Shown here in pieces: positions 18,474 through 25,380 of a stretch of DNA of 64,000 bases; the stretch's first letter is position 1; the number at the start of each line of letters is the position of its first letter. The DNA comes from Clavibacter phaseoli. Its GTDB lineage: Bacteria; Actinomycetota; Actinomycetes; Actinomycetales; Microbacteriaceae. A program made the translations under genes and the position numbers. The notes below the pieces were generated by a model, which worked only from the letters and a program-made list of their open reading frames with translations, made no database searches and was not told the origin of the DNA. The stretch is taken from assembly GCF_021922925.1 (NCBI RefSeq), contig NZ_CP040786.1, positions 1,302,001 through 1,366,000 of the forward strand, in the 5' to 3' direction.

Positions 18474-19472
18474 TCAGGCCGCGGGCTGGGCGCGGTGCCC
18501 GGCGTCGTCGCCGCGCCCGGGGCACGGCTCGGCGACGGCGTCGGCGTCGGACGGCGACGCGCTCGACCTGCCCTCCAGCCGCGCGATGCGCTTGAGCGCG
18601 GCCTCGTGGCTCGTCGACTGGTCGCCCATCACGCGTCCGGCGACCCCGAGCATCACGCGGGTCGAGGCGAGCGCCGGCAGCGGGAAGGGGCCGAACGACG
18701 CCCTGTCGAGCCCGAGGAGCTCTCGGTACCTGGGCTCGAGCGAGGCCACGGCCCCGGCGAAGAGCACGCGGTAGGCCGGGAGCATGGACGCGCGCAGGGG
18801 CGGCTCGCGGAGGAAGGAGATCGTCTCGCGGGTGCGCTCGTCGGCGCGGAGGAGGCCCTGGTCGTGGAACGCGTCGATCTGCGCGTGCAGCTCGGCGTGC
18901 GAGCGCGGCGGCGCCTCCACGCCCATGAGCTCGCCCGCCTTCGCCCACTCGGCCACGTACCGGTCGGGCCCTCCCGGGATCGGCGGCCCCCACTGCATGT
19001 GCGTGCTGAGGAACGCGTCGGTGAAGACGATGTGCACCCAGGAGAGCAGGTCGGGGTCGTTCGCGCTGTAGGGGCGCTCGACGCCGAGGCCGTCGACGAA
19101 CGTGCCCTGCACCTTCCGGTGGTAGCCGCGCACGCGCCGGCTCACGTCGACGGCGGTGTCCCGGTCGCCGAACGAGGTGGTGATGACCCAGCGCACGGTG
19201 CCGGCGAGGCGGCCGAGCGGGTCCTCGCGGTAGCGCGACCAGTCGTGGACCCCGGCCATGGCGCCCGGGTGCAGCGTCTGCATGAGGAGGGCGCGGATCC
19301 CGGCCACGAGCGTCGGCATGCCGCCGTGCACGGCCCAGACGGCGGATCCGGGGCCGAACCAGCCGGCGTCCTCGCCGTCCTCCAGGTCCTGGATCCACTG
19401 CGGGCGCCCCTCGGAGTCCGCGGAGAAGGTCTCCAGGATGTGGGACTTCCAGCGGTCCGCGAATCTGCTCAC
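18474..19472 (-). CDS. oxygenase MpaB/latex-clearing-type (DUF2236) family protein
   Basis: About 332 residues with the DUF2236 pattern: PGSAVWAVHGG, ALLMQTLHPGAMAGVHDWSRYREDPLGRL near the N-terminus, then WVHIVFTDAFL and MLPAYRVLFAGAVASLEPRYR. Family members bind heme b and include rubber oxygenase Lcp and fungal MpaB; conserved His residues in HPGAMAGVHD and WVHIVF fit heme ligation. The actual substrate is unknown. I chose GTG 19472 because it sits 7 nt from TAGGTT; a GTG at 19478 is only 1 nt from that box. The Pro/Ser-rich C-terminus is likely disordered. Confidence 0.85.
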   Translation of the reverse strand: MSRFADRWKSHILETFSADSEGRPQWIQDLEDGEDAGWFGPGSAVWAVHGGMPTLVAGIRALLMQTLHPGAMAGVHDWSRYREDPLGRLAGTVRWVITTSFGDRDTAVDVSRRVRGYHRKVQGTFVDGLGVERPYSANDPDLLSWVHIVFTDAFLSTHMQWGPPIPGGPDRYVAEWAKAGELMGVEAPPRSHAELHAQIDAFHDQGLLRADERTRETISFLREPPLRASMLPAYRVLFAGAVASLEPRYRELLGLDRASFGPFPLPALASTRVMLGVAGRVMGDQSTSHEAALKRIARLEGRSSASPSDADAVAEPCPGRGDDAGHRAQPAA

Positions 19473-19479
19473 GTGCACG

Positions 19480-19485
19480 AACCTA
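19480..19485 (-). promoter_or_regulatory. -10 box TAGGTT, leaderless start at 19472
   Basis: TAGGTT, 7 nt, GTG on the minus strand; it decides between two in-frame GTG codons. Confidence 0.55.
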
Positions 19486-19595
19486 TCCCCCTGCCCGCGC
19501 CCTGAGGAGGCCGCAGCGCCCCCGACCCGGAACGGGGGCGTGACGGCTGCCTGGACGCCACCCCCATGCGGGGGACGCGCCTCCGGGCGACGCGG

Positions 19596-20129
19596 TCACG
19601 CGTCGAGGAGCGCGACGAGGGCCGCCACGGTGCGGGCGTTCCTCGCCGTCACGGAGGCCCCGAGGCCACGCCAGAACGCCAGCGGCACGCGCGACGCCGA
19701 CACGCCGTCGGGGTGCCAGGAGTAGACCGCGTCGCGCGCGACCTCGACGAGGTCGGGGGCGATCGCCGCGGCCTGCGGCGGGGCGGGCAGCGGATCCAGC
19801 GGCCGGTCGAGGAAGGAGACGAGGAGGCGGGCGGGGTCGTCGGCGACGTCGCCGAACGGGATGCCGGCCGCGATGCGGCGGAAGTCGGCCGCGGGGACGA
19901 GGTGCACGTCCGCCGTCACGCCTGTCGCGAGCCGCACCGCGTCCTCGATCGCCACCGCGGCGCCGCGGCCGCTCGGCCGCTCGTGGTCGACGACCGCGTT
20001 GCCGCTCCGCAGGTGGGTGCGGACGCGCAGGTAGCCGAGCCCCTCGAGCGCCGCGGCGAGATCCGCCATCGGCACCTGCTTCGCGCGTCCGACGTTGATC
20101 CCGCGCAGCAGCACGACCGATCGCTCCAT
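19596..20129 (-). CDS. DUF1697 family protein, 177 aa
   Basis: Begins MERSVVLLRGINVGRAKQVPMADL, the hallmark of DUF1697, followed by LEGLGYLRVRTHLRSGNAVVDH and a Ser/Trp-containing C-terminal block. A soluble two-subdomain alpha/beta protein, widespread in actinobacteria and firmicutes, with no established activity. ATG 20129 is preceded by a GGGGGAG stretch. It lies downstream of the reductase and molybdoenzyme genes on the same strand with a 65-bp gap; a functional link is not shown. Confidence 0.88.
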   Translation of the reverse strand: MERSVVLLRGINVGRAKQVPMADLAAALEGLGYLRVRTHLRSGNAVVDHERPSGRGAAVAIEDAVRLATGVTADVHLVPAADFRRIAAGIPFGDVADDPARLLVSFLDRPLDPLPAPPQAAAIAPDLVEVARDAVYSWHPDGVSASRVPLAFWRGLGASVTARNARTVAALVALLDA

Positions 20130-20194
20130 GCGGCACCCGCTCCCCCGCGGCTCCGTCGCCGTCCGCCCCAGTGTGGCCCGGTGGGCCGTCGACG

Positions 20195-20965
20195 TCACTC
20201 CCCCGACGGGCCGAACTGCTCGATGCGGATCGCGTCGCGGCCGACCCCGGCGTCGAGGAGGAGGCGCGTCGCGCCGCCCGCGAACGCCGTGGATCCGCAC
20301 ACGAACGCCACCCCGGCGCCCGCCGCGAGCCCCGCGACCTCCTCGGCCCGCAGGCGCCCGAACCCGCGCGCGCCGTGCCGCTCACGCGTGGTCACGATGA
20401 GCGCGCCTGCGGCCTCGAGCTCCGCGCGGCACGGGACGTCGACCGCCGTGCGCGCCGAGACGGCCACGCGCACGAGGTGCGGGACGCCGAGGTGCCGCGC
20501 GTGGCGGACCATCGACACGAGCGGCACCGCGCCCGTGCCGCCGCCGAGCGCGACCGCCGGCGTCGCGCCGTCCCAGACGAAGAAGCCGCCGATGGGCAGG
20601 CGCATCTCGATCTCGTCGCCGACCCGCGCGACGTCGGCGAAGAACCCGCTCACCTCGCCGTCCTCGTAGCGCTCCATCAGCAGCTCGACGTCCTGCTCGT
20701 GCGGCGCCGAGAGGATGGAGTACGAGCGCTGGGCCGTGTACCCGTCCTCCGCGCGCAGCCGGACGACGCAGTGCTGGCCGGGCAGGTGCGGGATCCGGTC
20801 GGGCACGTCGAAGCGCAGCAGGACGGTCGTGGGCGTCGGGTGCTCGAGCGCGGTGATCCTCGCCGTCCGCCACTCGCCGCCGACGGAGGCCGGGACGGCG
20901 GGCTCGCGCGCGGACCCGGGCTCCGGCGCGCTCAGCGGTCGCCCTGGTAGCGCTGCTCGCGCCAC
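20195..20965 (-). CDS. ferredoxin--NAD(P)+ reductase-like flavoprotein
   Basis: About 256 residues of the FNR fold. The FAD-binding RSYSILSAP motif and LPGQHCVVRL precede an NAD(P)-binding half with LGGGTGAVPLVSMVRHA and the C-terminal FVCGSTAFAGG. It likely passes electrons from NAD(P)H to a partner. The coding frame has no ATG/GTG/TTG near its homology start: GTG 20965 overlaps the molybdoenzyme gene by 34 nt, and a CTG at 20935 is the alternative. Adjacency to the sulfite-oxidase-like gene suggests it is that enzyme's reductase (inference). Confidence 0.85.
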   Translation of the reverse strand: MARAALPGRPLSAPEPGSAREPAVPASVGGEWRTARITALEHPTPTTVLLRFDVPDRIPHLPGQHCVVRLRAEDGYTAQRSYSILSAPHEQDVELLMERYEDGEVSGFFADVARVGDEIEMRLPIGGFFVWDGATPAVALGGGTGAVPLVSMVRHARHLGVPHLVRVAVSARTAVDVPCRAELEAAGALIVTTRERHGARGFGRLRAEEVAGLAAGAGVAFVCGSTAFAGGATRLLLDAGVGRDAIRIEQFGPSGE

Positions 20966-21546
20966 GGGTCGCCGCGGTCGTGGTAGCCGTTGCGCTCCCA
21001 GAAGCCCTGCTGGTCGCGGTCGAGGAGCGTGAGGCGGGCGATCCACTTCGCGCTCTTCCAGAAGTAGAGGTGCGGCACGAGGAGGCGCGCGGGTCCGCCG
21101 TGGTCCGCCGTGAGCGGGCGGCCGTCCGCCTCCCACGCGATCCACGCCCGGCCGCCGCGGAGGTCCTCGAGCGGGAGGTTCGTCGTGTAGCCGGAGTGCG
21201 AGGTCGCGAGGACGAAGCGCGCCTCCGGGAGCGGGCCAGCGGCGTCCAGCAGCGTGTCGACGCTCACGCCCGCGAAGCGCGTGTCGAGCCGGGTCCACGT
21301 GGTGACGCAGTGGATGTCGCCCGCGTACTCGGAGCGCGGCAGCGCGTGCGCCTCGTCCCAGTCCCAGGTGGTCGGGCGCTCGACGAGGCCGTCGACGGCG
21401 ATGGACCAGCGCGACTCCGGCAGGTTCGGGACGGCCTCGGCGGTGAGGACGGGCCAGCCGCCCTGGGTGTCGTACTGGCCGGGCGGGAGCCGGTCGGCCG
21501 GGCCCTTCCGCGGGCGGCCGACGAAGCCGCGGGTGATGCCGGTCAT
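20932..21546 (-). CDS. sulfite-oxidase-like molybdopterin oxidoreductase (YedY/MsrP-related)
   Basis: 204 residues forming one oxidoreductase molybdopterin-binding domain. The Cys in DIHCVTTWTRLD is the predicted molybdenum ligand; ATSHSGYTTNLPLEDL, GGPARLLVPHLYFWKSAKWI and the RLTLLDRDQQGFWERNGYHD end are typical of cytoplasmic YedY-like actinobacterial proteins. No Tat signal peptide is present, so it should act in the cytoplasm, unlike E. coli MsrP. The ATG follows GAGGAGG at good spacing. The reductase gene overlaps its 3' end. Substrate unknown. Confidence 0.9.
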   Translation of the reverse strand: MTGITRGFVGRPRKGPADRLPPGQYDTQGGWPVLTAEAVPNLPESRWSIAVDGLVERPTTWDWDEAHALPRSEYAGDIHCVTTWTRLDTRFAGVSVDTLLDAAGPLPEARFVLATSHSGYTTNLPLEDLRGGRAWIAWEADGRPLTADHGGPARLLVPHLYFWKSAKWIARLTLLDRDQQGFWERNGYHDRGDPWREQRYQGDR

Positions 21547-21604
21547 GGGCGCCTCCTCGAGGGGCGGGTGGTGGGCGGGGTCCCGTCCATCATGGCGCGC
21601 GGGA

Positions 21605-22138
21605 TCAGCGCGCGGACGAGTCGGACGGATCCGGATCCACGGGAGCGGACAGCATGGCGACCGCGTGCAGCCCGTCCGGGTCGACGACCTCGGCGAGGCG
21701 GACGAAGCCGAGCCGGCCGTGGAAGGCGAGCGACCCGGGGTTCGGCGGGAGCGTGTTGACCTCGCACGTGACGGCCGCGCGCCCGCTGCGCCGGGCCTCG
21801 CCGAAGACGCGGGCGTAGAGGACCTGGCCGAGCCGGCTCCCGCGGTGGCCATCGGCGACCACGATCCGGTCGACGTAGAGGCCGTCGACCCCGCGCTCCG
21901 CGAACCAGCGGTAGTTCGGGCTGTCGTAGGCGCCGCCCGGCTGCATCGCGAGGAGCATGCCGACGGGCGTCGCGCCGGGCGCGTCCGCGTCGACGACGGC
22001 GATCGCGAGGTCGGCGTGGCCGAGCACCTCGCCGAGCGACGCGGCGTCCATGGGCGGGACCGCGGGCACGGCCGCGTTGTTGAGCGGCACCATCCAGGCG
22101 AGGTCGGCGGGCACGAGGTCGCGGGTGGCGGGGGTCAC
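21605..22138 (-). CDS. GNAT-family N-acetyltransferase
   Basis: 177 residues. Acetyl-CoA binding motif A is VVADGHRGSRLGQVLYARVFGEA (R/Q-x-x-G-x-G/A variant RGSRLG), preceded by the strand GLYVDRIVV and followed by CEVNTLPPNPGSLAFHGRLGF, where Asn and His line the pocket. Small cytoplasmic acetyltransferase, substrate not predictable. Starts at GTG 22138, 6 nt after TACCCT (leaderless). It is divergent from the phosphoesterase gene and 58 bp upstream of the molybdoenzyme gene. Confidence 0.9.
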   Translation of the reverse strand: MTPATRDLVPADLAWMVPLNNAAVPAVPPMDAASLGEVLGHADLAIAVVDADAPGATPVGMLLAMQPGGAYDSPNYRWFAERGVDGLYVDRIVVADGHRGSRLGQVLYARVFGEARRSGRAAVTCEVNTLPPNPGSLAFHGRLGFVRLAEVVDPDGLHAVAMLSAPVDPDPSDSSAR

Positions 22139-22144
22139 GCATCG

Positions 22145-22150
22145 AGGGTA
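22145..22150 (-). promoter_or_regulatory. -10 box TACCCT, leaderless start at 22138
   Basis: TACCCT, 6 nt, GTG on the minus strand. Paired back-to-back with the plus-strand TACCGT at 22191. Confidence 0.6.
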
Positions 22151-22190
22151 CGGGAGCCGGGCGACCGGACCGGCCGGCCCGGCGCCCGCG

Positions 22191-22196
22191 TACCGT
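22191..22196 (+). promoter_or_regulatory. -10 box TACCGT, leaderless start at 22204
   Basis: TACCGT, 7 nt, GTG. Confidence 0.6.
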
Positions 22197-22203
22197 TGCC
22201 CGG

Positions 22204-22710
22204 GTGACCGCATCGCTCGTGCTCCTCAGCGACACCCACCTCCCGAAGCGCGCGAAGGACCTGCCGCGGGCGCTGTGGCGGGCGATCGACGCCGCCGACG
22301 TCGTGGTGCACGCGGGCGACTGGGTCGACGAGCCCGCCCTCGACGCGATCGCGGCGCGCTCGGCCCGGCTCCTCGCATGCTGGGGCAACAACGACCCCGC
22401 GGGGCTGCGGGCGCGGCTGCCGGAGACGGCCCGGGCGGTGATCGAGGGGATCCGGTTCGCCGTCACGCACGAGACGGGCGCCTCCACGGGCCGCGAGCGC
22501 CGCATGGACGCCGCGTTCCCGGACGCCGACGTGCTCGTCTTCGGCCACAGCCACATCCCCTGGGACACCGTGACGCCCGCGGGCCTCCGCCTCCTCAACC
22601 CCGGCTCGCCCACCGACCGCCGCCGCCAGCCGGACTTCACCTGGATGACCGCGACGGCCGACGCGGGGCGGCTCGACGTGGAGCTGCACCGGTCGGCGAC
22701 GCGCGACTAG
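22204..22710 (+). CDS. YfcE/MJ0936-family metallophosphoesterase
   Basis: 168 residues of the calcineurin-like fold. Metal ligands are visible in LLSDTHLP (D10, H12), VVHAGDWVD (D40), WGNND and the C-terminal VTHETG and FGHSHIPWD motifs. YfcE-type enzymes are phosphodiesterases on small substrates; the physiological one is unknown. GTG start 7 nt after TACCGT. The TAG stop lies in the palindrome CTAG (22707-22710), which also supplies the stop codon of the converging M20 peptidase gene. Confidence 0.92.
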   Translation: MTASLVLLSDTHLPKRAKDLPRALWRAIDAADVVVHAGDWVDEPALDAIAARSARLLACWGNNDPAGLRARLPETARAVIEGIRFAVTHETGASTGRERRMDAAFPDADVLVFGHSHIPWDTVTPAGLRLLNPGSPTDRRRQPDFTWMTATADAGRLDVELHRSATRD

Positions 22711-23912
22711 GCGCCGGCGGTCCCGCAGAAGTCGAGGATCGCGCCCTCGAGCACGTCCGCGAGCCGGCGGATCGAGTCGACCTCGGCCCACTCCTCGTCC
22801 GCGTGCGCGCCGCCGCCGGTGACGCCCAGGAGGATGCACGGGATCCCGGCCTCGAGCACGAGCCCGGCGTCGGTCCAGAACGGCTCGCCGCGGTGCGGGA
22901 CGGGCGATCCGGTGACGCGCGCCCCGCTGTCGAGCACGGCGCGCGCGAGCGGCCCGTCGACGTCCGCCTCGAAGGCCGCGCGGGCGACGAGCGCCTCGAG
23001 CTCCGCGACCATGCCCGGCGTGCGGGCGGCGACCGCGGTGAGCGCGGCGCGCAGCTCGGCCTCGACGTCGGCCGTGGACTGGCCGGGGAGGAAGCGCCGC
23101 TCGACCGTGAGCACGCAGGAGTCGGCGACCGTGGCCGCGTCCGAGCCGCCGTGGATCCGGGAGACGCGCACCGCGCCCGTCCCGAGCAGCGGGTGGCGGG
23201 GTCCCGCGGCGAGACGCTCGGCCAGCGCGTCGAGCTCGCGGAGCACGAGCCCGGCGTGCGCGATCGCGTCGACGCCCTGCTCGGGCATCGACCCGTGGGC
23301 CGCGCGCCCGGTGAGTCGGATCTCGTACCAGCCGAATCCGCGGTGGGCGACGATCGCCTCGGACTGGCTGGGCTCGGAGATCACGGCGCCGTCGATCCGC
23401 GTGCCGGCGGCGGCCAGCGCCCGGAGCGCCTCCTCGGTGCCGATGCTGCCGAACTCCTCGTCGGCGACGAGCGCCAGCACGACGTCGCCGCGCGTGCCGA
23501 TCCGGCGGGCGCGGTCGGCGGCCACCATCATCGCGGCGAGGCCCGCCTTCATGTCGAACGCGCCGCGGCCGAGCAGACGGCCTTCTTCGATCAGGGGCGC
23601 CAGGCCGCCGCGCGCGGGGTCGCCGGGCGGCACGGTGTCGAGGTGCCCGTCGAGGAGGATCGTGCGGCCGCCGCCCGTGCCGCGCGCGGTGGCGAGGACC
23701 GTCGGGCGCCCGGGGACGTCCTCGAGCACGCGCACGTCGAAGCCGCGGGCGCGGAGCCAGGCGGCGACGTGGGCGGCGACCGCGGTCTCCCCCGCTGCGC
23801 CGGTCACGAGGTCGGGGTTGGTCGAGTCGATGCGGATCAGCTCGGCGGCGAGGTCGACGGGATCGACGAGTCCCGCGACGCCCGCGTCGGGTCCTGTGAC
23901 GGCGCCGCTCAC
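22707..23912 (-). CDS. M20-family metallopeptidase/deacylase (ArgE/DapE/ACY1-like)
   Basis: 401 residues. Zinc site and catalytic residues: H90 and D92 in LLDGHLDTVP, D120 in GRGAFDMKAG, E152-E153 in VADEEFGS, and later a dimerisation domain starting GFGWYEIRLTGRAAHGSMPE. It hydrolyses an N-acyl amino acid or peptide bond; which one cannot be told (ArgE, DapE and carboxypeptidase G2 relatives share this layout). GTG overlaps the stop of the upstream small gene as GTGA, so the two are coupled. Confidence 0.93.
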   Translation of the reverse strand: MSGAVTGPDAGVAGLVDPVDLAAELIRIDSTNPDLVTGAAGETAVAAHVAAWLRARGFDVRVLEDVPGRPTVLATARGTGGGRTILLDGHLDTVPPGDPARGGLAPLIEEGRLLGRGAFDMKAGLAAMMVAADRARRIGTRGDVVLALVADEEFGSIGTEEALRALAAAGTRIDGAVISEPSQSEAIVAHRGFGWYEIRLTGRAAHGSMPEQGVDAIAHAGLVLRELDALAERLAAGPRHPLLGTGAVRVSRIHGGSDAATVADSCVLTVERRFLPGQSTADVEAELRAALTAVAARTPGMVAELEALVARAAFEADVDGPLARAVLDSGARVTGSPVPHRGEPFWTDAGLVLEAGIPCILLGVTGGGAHADEEWAEVDSIRRLADVLEGAILDFCGTAGA

Positions 23913-24265
23913 GCGCGCGGCGGGAGGTCGTCGGCGGGCAGCGCGGGGACCGTCTCGTCGACGTCGTCCACGAGTCGCAGGGCGCTCTGCGGCACGACGA
24001 CCCGGCGACCGGCCGTGCCGTCGTCGTCGTCCGAGCCGAGCTCCACGACCCATGCGCGACCGCGCGCGGTCGGCACGGGGCTCACGCTGCGCAGGCCGTC
24101 GGAGGCGGAGGCGACCACGAGGCCGACGGGCTCGCCGTCGAGCGCGGGGTCGCCCGTGGCGGCGGCGCCGTCGAGGATCACGACGACGGCCCCGACCCCG
24201 ATCGCGTGCGTCGCGTCGCTCCCCCGCTCGCCCTCGGATCCGTCCCGGCCGCGTCTCATCCACAT
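23909..24265 (-). CDS. hypothetical protein upstream of the M20 peptidase, 118 aa
   Basis: A soluble protein beginning MWMRRGRDGSEGERG, then a beta-rich stretch (IGVGAVVVILDGAAATG, EPVGLVVASASDGL, RAWVVEL) and a Pro-rich end. GGAGG lies about 8 nt before ATG 24265. It overlaps the M20 gene by 4 nt. The alternating pattern suggests a small beta-barrel or PRC-like domain, but I do not recognise it. Function unknown. Confidence 0.7.
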   Translation of the reverse strand: MWMRRGRDGSEGERGSDATHAIGVGAVVVILDGAAATGDPALDGEPVGLVVASASDGLRSVSPVPTARGRAWVVELGSDDDDGTAGRRVVVPQSALRLVDDVDETVPALPADDLPPRA

Positions 24266-24352
24266 GCCCCGATCCTCCCATCGGCGGCCTCCGACCGCCG
24301 CCCGGCGCGCGGCCCCGCGCCGCCCGCACGGGCGACGCCCGGCCGACGTCGC

Positions 24353-24358
24353 TAGCGT
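24353..24358 (+). promoter_or_regulatory. -10 box TAGCGT upstream of the SDR at 24387
   Basis: TAGCGT about 28 nt before a GTG that has its own AGAGGA ribosome site (24375-24380), so this message has a normal short leader. Confidence 0.45.
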
Positions 24359-24386
24359 GGGGATCCCACCCGCAAGAGGAGTCCGC

Positions 24387-25316
24387 GTGCCCCGTCCCAC
24401 CGACATCATCATCAGCCCGCTCGACGGGAAGCGCGCCGTCGTCACCGGCGGCAACAGCGGCCTCGGCCTCGAGACCGCGCGCCGGCTCGCCGCGGCCGGC
24501 GCCTCCGTCGTGCTCACCTCGCGCGACCCCGAGCGCGGCGAGGACGCGGCAGGATCCATCCGCGACCGCCACCCCGGCGTCCACGTGGAGGTCGGATCCC
24601 TCGACCTCGCCGACCTCGCCTCCGTGCGCGCCTTCGCCGACCGCGAGATCGAGCGCGGGCCGATCGACATCCTGGTCGACAACGCCGGCGTCATGGCCCC
24701 GCCGGACCGGCGCGAGACGGCCGACGGCTTCGAGATCCAGCTCGGAACCAACCACCTCGGACACTTCGCGCTGACCGGGCTGCTCCTGCCGGCGCTGCAG
24801 GCGGCCGACGCGCCCCGCGTGGTCGTCGTCTCGAGCCTCGCGCACTGGATGGGCCGCATCGCGTTCGGCGACCTCCAGTCCGAGCGCCGGTACAGCCCCT
24901 GGGCGGCGTACGGCCAGGCGAAGCTCGCGAACCTGCTCTTCATGCGCCGCCTGCAGGCGCTCTCCGAGGAGCGGGGCTGGGGCCTCACGGCCGTCGCCGC
25001 GCACCCGGGCGTCACGTCGACGAACCTCGCGAAGAACGGTCCGGGATCCGGGCCGCAGGGCGCGGTGAGCGACCTGGCCGCGAGGTTCGGGCCGGCCGCG
25101 ATGGGCCAGGACGTGCGCGTGGGCGCCCTCCCGCAGATCCAGGCCGCGACCGGCCTCGGCGTGCACCCGGGCGACTACTACGGTCCCGCGGGCGCGGGCG
25201 GGATGAGCGGCATGCCGCACCTGGCCGCCTCGAGCCCGTGGTCGAAGGACCCCGAGCTCGCCCGCCGCCTCTGGGACGCGTCCGAGCAGCTGACCGGGGT
25301 CGTCTACCCCGCGTAG
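24387..25316 (+). CDS. short-chain dehydrogenase/reductase (retinol-dehydrogenase-like)
   Basis: 309 residues. NAD(P)-binding GGNSGLG is at 21-27, NAGVMAPP marks strand 4, LGTNHLGHFALT follows, and the catalytic YxxxK is in YGQAKLANL. The long C-terminus and layout match the oxidoreductases often annotated retinol- or WW-domain-type SDRs. Substrate unknown. GTG with AGAGGA six nt upstream. It is followed by an 11-bp terminator hairpin, so it is probably monocistronic. Confidence 0.92.
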   Translation: MPRPTDIIISPLDGKRAVVTGGNSGLGLETARRLAAAGASVVLTSRDPERGEDAAGSIRDRHPGVHVEVGSLDLADLASVRAFADREIERGPIDILVDNAGVMAPPDRRETADGFEIQLGTNHLGHFALTGLLLPALQAADAPRVVVVSSLAHWMGRIAFGDLQSERRYSPWAAYGQAKLANLLFMRRLQALSEERGWGLTAVAAHPGVTSTNLAKNGPGSGPQGAVSDLAARFGPAAMGQDVRVGALPQIQAATGLGVHPGDYYGPAGAGGMSGMPHLAASSPWSKDPELARRLWDASEQLTGVVYPA

Positions 25317-25337
25317 CCCGCGACCGATGCACGACGG

Positions 25338-25364
25338 ATGCGCCCGGGTCCCGCCCGGGCGCAT
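25338..25364 (+). terminator. terminator after the SDR gene
   Basis: Perfect 11-bp stem, 25338-25348 pairing with 25354-25364, 5-nt loop. The next promoter's -10 starts 5 nt later. Confidence 0.8.
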
Positions 25365-25368
25365 TCCC

Positions 25369-25374
25369 TATGGT
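25369..25374 (+). promoter_or_regulatory. -10 box TATGGT, leaderless start at 25381
   Basis: TATGGT, 6 nt, ATG. Confidence 0.6.
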
Positions 25375-25380
25375 GGGGAC

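Noticed and set aside
21957..25316. Open frame of more than 1,100 codons on the plus strand covering 21957-25316
   Set aside because: Antisense to or out of frame with the acetyltransferase, M20 peptidase and hypothetical genes on the other strand. Its composition is the low-complexity Arg/Ala/Pro typical of shadow frames in 73% GC DNA. Only its last 309 codons (24387 on) are a real SDR.
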